A DNA stretch of 33,483 nucleotides from Chara braunii. Its lineage: Eukaryota; Streptophyta; Charophyceae; Charales; Characeae. A program made the position numbers and the translations under genes. Shown here in pieces: positions 29,325 to 33,483 of the stretch (its first letter is position 1; the number at the start of each line of letters is the position of its first letter). The DNA lies in contig BFEA01000261.1 of NCBI GenBank assembly GCA_003427395.1, positions 1,853,611-1,887,093 of the forward strand, given 5' to 3'. Under the pieces are notes generated by a model. It made no database searches. It worked only from the letters and a program-made list of their open reading frames with translations, and was not told where the DNA came from.

Positions 29325-29515
29325 ATGGCCAGTGGGGTAAGAACGGCTTCGGATGCTCCCGACAATGAACGCATCACCGAACCTGCGAGTTCGGCGGAAG
29401 AGCCTCACATCTCCTGGTCGCTGCAGTTCTACTGCAAGGTCAACAACCCCCACAGCCCACGGCCTGCACGGCTCATAGACAGGATACGGAAGCCCGACTC
29501 TCAATTCCTCGTCAG
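29325..29515 (+). CDS. Coding-like exon of unknown protein
   Basis: An ATG in good context (CCGCATGGCC) opens a frame to a donor CTCGTCAG/GTACGA. The 63 codons read MASGVRTASDAPDNERITEP, ASSAEEPHISWSLQFYCKVN, NPHSPRPARLIDRIRKPDSQ, FLVR. Codon use is GC-ending and balanced, unlike the simple repeats around it. A second possibility is an internal exon starting after GCATGGCCAG, since a pyrimidine tract (TTTATTCCCCTTTTCTCTCC) precedes it. I do not recognise the family. The downstream exon is not found among the GT/GA repeats that follow. Confidence 0.42.
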
Positions 29516-29575
29516 GTACGACTCTGTCTCTGTGTGTGTTGTCATATTCGTTATGCACTCAAAAAAGCATGACAT

Positions 29576-29587
<12 letters not shown>

Positions 29588-29641
<54 letters not shown>
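29588..29641. repeat. (GT)n microsatellite
   Basis: About 26 units, pure. Confidence 0.97.
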
Positions 29642-29642
<1 letters not shown>

Positions 29643-29767
29643 CGGCTGAATGTGAGGTGGAAGGGGGTATAGGGAACAAAGATCCCGCCTATGGGAAGGC
29701 ACCTATCAGGAGCATCTCATGCGCTAAACCACTCAATCGCTCAGAGTGCACGGCAGGAACCTGCGTA

Positions 29768-29904
<137 letters not shown>

Positions 29905-29955
29905 AGATGGCCACCAAAACTGGAACACATCCAGCTGGATTCGAATTACTTCTAC

Positions 29956-30066
29956 TCTTCTTCTTCTTCTTCTTCTTCTTCTTCTTCTTCTTCTCCTTCT
30001 TGTTTGTTGAAAACTTCGGGGCAGGGGCCTCACTAAGGGAGGTGATAGGAGCAGCCTCCCTTAATT
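29956..30066 (-). mobile_element. Family R 3' end with (GAA)n tail
   Basis: On the minus strand GGGAGGCTGCTCCTATCACC, TCCCTTAGTGAGGCCCCTGC, then GTTTTCAACAAACAAG and (GAA)n. It matches the 3' body of the family, with a simple repeat in place of poly(A). Confidence 0.5.
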
Positions 30067-30132
30067 AGATTATAATAACGTTGAATGGATCGCTTGCGCT
30101 GCGAAGGCCATCGACGGCCCATCGTTGGGAAG

Positions 30133-30163
<31 letters not shown>

Positions 30164-30640
30164 TGAAGACGAATTAGGTGGTGGTGACCGTGAGTGTTGG
30201 CCGATGACAGGATTTTTTTTTTGGTTTTTTTTACTCCTTTTTGTTTTTTTTTTCCCTCTGCTTTTAGCCGTTTCTTTTTTACACTCGGATCTTTAAAAGC
30301 GCAGCCTACAACGACAGGCAGCGTTTTTTTTTTCTTTCAAATTTCTGTTCTCTTTTTTTTTTTTTTTTTTTTTTTAAGGTTCATGTTGTAGTAGAGGGTG
30401 GATGCTAGGCCTCAGGAGGTGCCTGTCGTCGTACTCAAACCAGTGAGGGGATCGGATCGACCTTTTTATTTCTCTGCAGTCTCTGTTGTTTTTATTTCTC
30501 TTTGGAACTCGGGTGGTTGCGCTCAGGCCAGTGGGCCAGCATGCACTGGCCTGAAAGGAAGATGAAATTGACTCATCAGATGATTGACAAGTGATCAGCA
30601 TGATGACTTCTACCGCAGGATCCCATCATCTTCTCCATGG
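30067..30640. other. No confident gene; (GAA)n and poly(T) tracts
   Basis: (GAA)n lies at 30129-30162; its plus frame (Glu run, then VEDELGGGDRE) is open but probably only simple repeat. Poly(T) tracts occur at 30212-30252, 30324-30333 and 30352-30376. Confidence 0.45.
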
Positions 30641-30644
30641 CTTC

Positions 30645-30810
30645 ATCGTCTTCTTCATCATCTCGATCCATCTCCATAATCTCCATCCATCTCCATCACG
30701 TCCATCCATCTCCATCATCTCCATCCATCTCCATCATCTCCATCCGTCTTCATCGATCTCCATCATTTCCATCTCCATCTCCATCTCCATCTCCATCTCC
30801 ATCCATGTTC
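30645..30810. repeat. CATCTC/CATC-rich minisatellite
   Basis: Irregular array of CCATCTCCATCATCTCCATC-type words, ending in pure CATCTC hexamers at about 30768-30800. Confidence 0.9.
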
Positions 30811-30956
30811 GTAGTCATCATCTTCGTCTTCTGCATCATCTCCATTTCCGTCCTCATTATATCAAAATGAAGAAATCTTCATCATCATCTTCATCAACTC
30901 ATTACGCCAATGAAGTAAAAGGAAGAAGAAATGTAATAAAGCGATGATGGTGATCA

Positions 30957-30959
30957 TCC

Positions 30960-30992
<33 letters not shown>

Positions 30993-31060
30993 GCATCATC
31001 ATCGGCATCAGCAGCATCATCATCATCATCGGCATCAGCATCAGCATCAGCATCAGCATC
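30957..31060. repeat. (CAT)n with CAG/CGG variants
   Basis: CAT trinucleotides with interspersed CAG and CGG, ending in ATCAGC hexamers. Confidence 0.95.
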
Positions 31061-31415
31061 ACCGTCGCCCCTTCTCCTCCTCCTCTATGTTATGCTGATG
31101 TTGGTGACGCTTTTTTTTTGTTTTTGTTTTTTATGGTCATTGAAGCCTTATGATGATGGCGCGGAGACATGAGAACAATGATGATTTTCATTTAAACTTT
31201 ATTTACTGATTTAATGATAACGCCTGGCCGGCAACTTGTAGGATTACCTCGACGATACTTGATTTGGGAAACCAAAAAAAAAAAAAAAAACCGTCGGCGA
31301 CTTGATGATCCTGGCAAAAGAAAGAATATGGATGGTGGCCAATTGCTGTAGTGAGTATGGGAATCTATGGATGATGATGATGACCATGACGGGCCGCATC
31401 TCGAAAATAATGGAC

Positions 31416-31418
<3 letters not shown>
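31061..31418. other. No gene seen
   Basis: Short T- and A-runs (31111-31131, 31274-31290); no exon recognised. Confidence 0.45.
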
Positions 31419-31498
<80 letters not shown>

Positions 31499-31511
31499 GA
31501 GAGAGAAAGAA

Positions 31512-31575
<64 letters not shown>

Positions 31576-31619
31576 GGGGGGGGGGGAAGGAAGGAGAGGG
31601 GGAGGGGGTGGGGGGGGGT

Positions 31620-31650
<31 letters not shown>

Positions 31651-31665
31651 GGGAGGGGGGGAGAA
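31419..31665. repeat. Alternating (AG)n and long poly(G) blocks
   Basis: (AG)n, about 37 G, AG-rich, (AG)n, about 24 G, then G-rich sequence with runs up to about 29 G. All purine on the plus strand. Confidence 0.97.
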
Positions 31666-31778
31666 TGATAGCAAACGAGAACGAGAAAAGAAGAAAAGGA
31701 AAAAGCAGAGGATGGTGGGGGTTCCGCGGTGTGAAGGGATGTGGAGGTGAAATTGGGAGCAAAGTTCAGCACAAAATG

Positions 31779-31900
31779 TAATTGACTACGTGCATGCATG
31801 GATGCATGCATTTTTACCTTCACCATTTTGACGATAATGAATGCACTTTTTGAGCTTCTTTATTGAACTCCATGCAATTAATTGACTACGTGCATGCATG
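31779..31900. repeat. 22-bp direct repeat, 100-bp spacing, with CATGCATG motifs
   Basis: TAATTGACTACGTGCATGCA followed by TG starts at 31779 and 31879. CATGCATG is the RY element bound by plant B3 factors, but there is no gene context here. Confidence 0.85.
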
Positions 31901-32038
31901 CATCGAACTTGTTTTCTTGATGATAGAAATTTCCGAGTACATTTTTTTTTAAATTTTCTAATTACTTTTAGTTTTTCTTTTTCCAGGTTTGCACACGGTG
32001 ATGATGTCTTTTCTTGTTCCCGGTTTTTCCTCCCTTGT

Positions 32039-32088
<50 letters not shown>

Positions 32089-32463
32089 TTATATTTTTTT
32101 AGTCTACCTTTTGCCCTTTTTTTTTTTTTTTTTAATAATGTTCCTCCTCCTGCCATCTCCTCTTTGTTTGATGCTTGCTCTGCCACCTCCTTTTCCACGC
32201 TTGTTCTTTTCTTCTTCTTCTTTTTCGGTTTCTTTTTTTTTTTTTTTTTTTAAGGTGCGCTTTTTCCTTAACGATCTCGATTTTCATGCTTCTCCTTCTG
32301 AGCTGAACATCCCTCTCATGCGTTTGATGAGAGCAGCAGTAGTCAGAACGACGCCTGACCAGACGCACGTGCCCACATGGCCGCAAATCACAGCGATAAT
32401 GCACAAGATATCTCGAAAAAAATTATTCAGCACAGCATAAGATAGAACGTTATCGCGGCCGCC
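31901..32463. other. No confident gene; T-rich with (CT)n
   Basis: (CT)n lies at 32051-32083 and poly(T) runs at 32117-32134 and 32235-32252. A minus frame (32526-32284) encodes a hydrophobic stretch but has no ATG. Confidence 0.45.
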
Positions 32464-32499
32464 GTCACAATCGACTATGTTGCCATAGCCGGTTGTGAC
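32464..32499. repeat. Hairpin with internal loop
   Basis: GTCACAA..TTGTGAC outer stem and CTATG-TTGC-CATAG inner stem. Confidence 0.75.
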
Positions 32500-32561
32500 A
32501 TCACCTCTCAGGCGTTTGGCACTCACGCGCGCCCCATTTTTTCGTCGTCCTTTGCTGTTTA

Positions 32562-32631
32562 TTCCCTGGGCCCGGTTCCCAGCTTTTATAAATGTTGTTC
32601 GTTCAAAAAAAAAAAAAAAAAAAAAAAAAAA
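32562..32631 (+). mobile_element. Possible truncated family R copy with poly(A)
   Basis: CCCTGGGCCCGGTTCCCAGC resembles the family start, and GTTGTTCGTTC before about 28 A resembles the tail junction GGTTGTTCATT of the 12491 copy. The middle is missing. Confidence 0.4.
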
Positions 32632-32969
32632 GTTGTTCAGTTTATTTTCTGCATAACATTTGTTTTTCTTCAGAATTTTGGATTTCGTTTTCTTTTTTCT
32701 TTTCTTTTTTTTTTCTCGCTGGGATCTTCTATGGTCCTTGCATGCCCGGCCGCCCGGTCAAACAAGGTGACCCGGGCGGCCCCGCGCTGGTAGCCCAGGT
32801 TACTAAACGATAAAATCTAACCAAAAAAAGAAAAAAGAAAAAGAAAAAAAAGAAAGAAGAAAACACAATCTGAAATATACTTTTTATGAGAGTCTTTGTG
32901 ACGAAAGATCTGGCTAACGCGAGGTCGTCTCCTCGGCGTCAGCAGATCTCTTTGCGTGCGCGTGTCATC

Positions 32970-33092
32970 CTTTCTCGATTTACGCGTGCCATCCTTGCGC
33001 AAGGGCCATGCTTCCTAATCTTCTCTGTATCTTTCCAATTTTAACGCATTTAAAAAAATAAAATAGAAAAAATTAACGCATTTCCGAAGGAC
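32970..33092 (-). pseudogene. U6 snRNA pseudogene with internal duplication
   Basis: On the minus strand GTCCTTCGG (5' stem-loop), ATGCGTTAA, a T-rich insert, a second ATGCGTTAA, then AATTGGAAAGATACAGAGA, AGATTAGGAAGCATGGCCC, TTGCGCAAGGATGGCACG and CGTAAATCGAGAAA. ACAGAGA is intact, but the AGC next to it is split by an insertion (TTAG-GAA-GCATGG). After the normal 3' end, GGATGACACGC is repeated instead of a T-run terminator, and no TATA lies upstream. It is a retro-copy or rearranged copy, not a working gene. Confidence 0.88.
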
Positions 33093-33190
33093 CTTACTCC
33101 ACTCACACACCTGCCCACACCCTGCACTCCTCACCCCCCTTCCCCCCCCCCCCCCTCCTCCTCTCCCCCCTTCTCCCAACGACGAACAAA

Positions 33191-33257
33191 ATGAATTCCG
33201 CGTCGTCGCCGTCTACTGTCACCTCTGTCGCGATTACGTTGGGCCAGGTTCCACTTG
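33191..33257 (+). CDS. Possible first coding exon at window end
   Basis: ATG after AACGACGAACAAA opens a frame reading MNSASSPSTVTSVAITLGQV then PL before a GTAGGA donor. A C/T-rich 5' leader with CACACC and CCCC runs precedes it, as in many plant 5' UTRs. The exon is short and of low complexity (Ser/Thr), so this could be chance. Confidence 0.22.
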
Positions 33258-33483
33258 GTAGGATATTTCATTCTTTCCTAATCTGGCAATCGATCTTCGA
33301 AATCTACGACCAGAAATGAAGAGGCTGGGCAAGTGGGATCTCCCCACTCCATATCTCTTCCCTTCCCAAGAAAAGGCTTGAGAAAAAAAAAAACCAAAAA
33401 GTTCTCCAGCATTTCTCCAAAAAAAAAAAACAGGTCTCCACTAGGCTACCAGCCGGGCCGCCCGGGTCACCCTATTTTCCCGG

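Larger units (their letters stand above)
32766..33471. repeat. Inverted repeat arms flanking the U6 pseudogene
   Basis: GGTGACCCGGGCGGCC at 32766-32781 is exactly inverted at 33456-33471, and GCTGGTAGCC follows on both arms. The left arm also has a local hairpin with GGCCGCCCGGTCA just upstream. The two arms may be two copies of another short repeat or the ends of one element. Confidence 0.6.

Noticed and set aside
31192-31826. Pro-, Leu-Ser- and Gly-rich ORFs
   Set aside because: They translate poly(G)/(AG)n blocks; no independent coding sign.
32284-32526. Minus-strand 80-codon frame with a hydrophobic segment
   Set aside because: No ATG start, the apparent start overlaps a donor-like GTGAGT, and there is no homologue I recognise.
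32970-33092. Functional U6 snRNA gene
   Set aside because: Insertion next to the ACAGAGA/AGC core, T-rich internal insertion, no T terminator and no upstream TATA.

Overview
The window looks like repeat-rich, non-coding DNA from the nuclear genome of a streptophyte (plant lineage). The reasons are interstitial TTTAGGG/CCCTAAA telomere-type heptamers, two U6 snRNA-derived sequences whose 3' part has the plant form (ATAAATCGAGAAA), a chromodomain Ty3/gypsy element, LINEs, AT-AC-free GT..AG introns in an ABCC transporter gene, and very abundant microsatellites. A charophyte alga with a bloated genome (for example a Chara-like species) fits, but that is inference. It is draft sequence: exactly 100 N at 11606-11705, single N at 7123 and 24909.

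Layout. 1-3400: microsatellite, a foldback element (913-1038), a perfect AT palindrome, and a satellite of about 135-150 bp with CCCTAAA heptamers (1165-1720). 3405-5180: two old 3' LINE fragments in inverted, head-to-head orientation. 5331-6377: a 1,047-bp TTAA-flanked element with terminal inverted repeats, inserted beside a decayed minus-strand ORF of unknown type (6378-6917). 7260-7490: degenerate interstitial telomeric block. 7921-9547: the best host gene evidence, two consecutive phase-0 exons of an ABCC/MRP-type ABC transporter separated by a 1.4-kb intron full of simple repeats. 9770-15775: dispersed poly(A)-tailed short retroposons, a tRNA-like SINE head, tandem repeats, weak exon candidates, and a U6 pseudogene inside an ORF (14809-14875).

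16380-23700 is a block of retroelements. A minus-strand Ty3/gypsy chromovirus fragment (17327-18778: RNase H end, H2C2 finger, DD35E integrase, chromodomain, then polypurine tract and probable 3' LTR) abuts a plus-strand LINE of about 4.9 kb (endonuclease, reverse transcriptase, C-terminal zinc finger; many stops and frameshifts). The LINE carries two younger insertions: a short poly(A) retroposon (20248-20425) and a 200-bp MITE with TTAA target duplication (21045-21244).

23700-33483: minisatellites, tRNA-derived SINE heads (24751, 28245), a retroposon copy with a clear 11-bp target-site duplication (26063-26181), a minus-strand asparagine-rich, frameshifted ORF series (26334-27802), one coding-like exon at 29325-29515, long GT/GA/GAA/G runs, and a second U6 pseudogene (32970-33092) with an internal duplication, lying between inverted repeat arms. 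There is no operon-like or host-defence system here. The window's interest lies in nested mobile elements: a TTAA-specific family with at least two sizes, a short poly(A) retroposon family with about ten copies, and U6 retrosequences.
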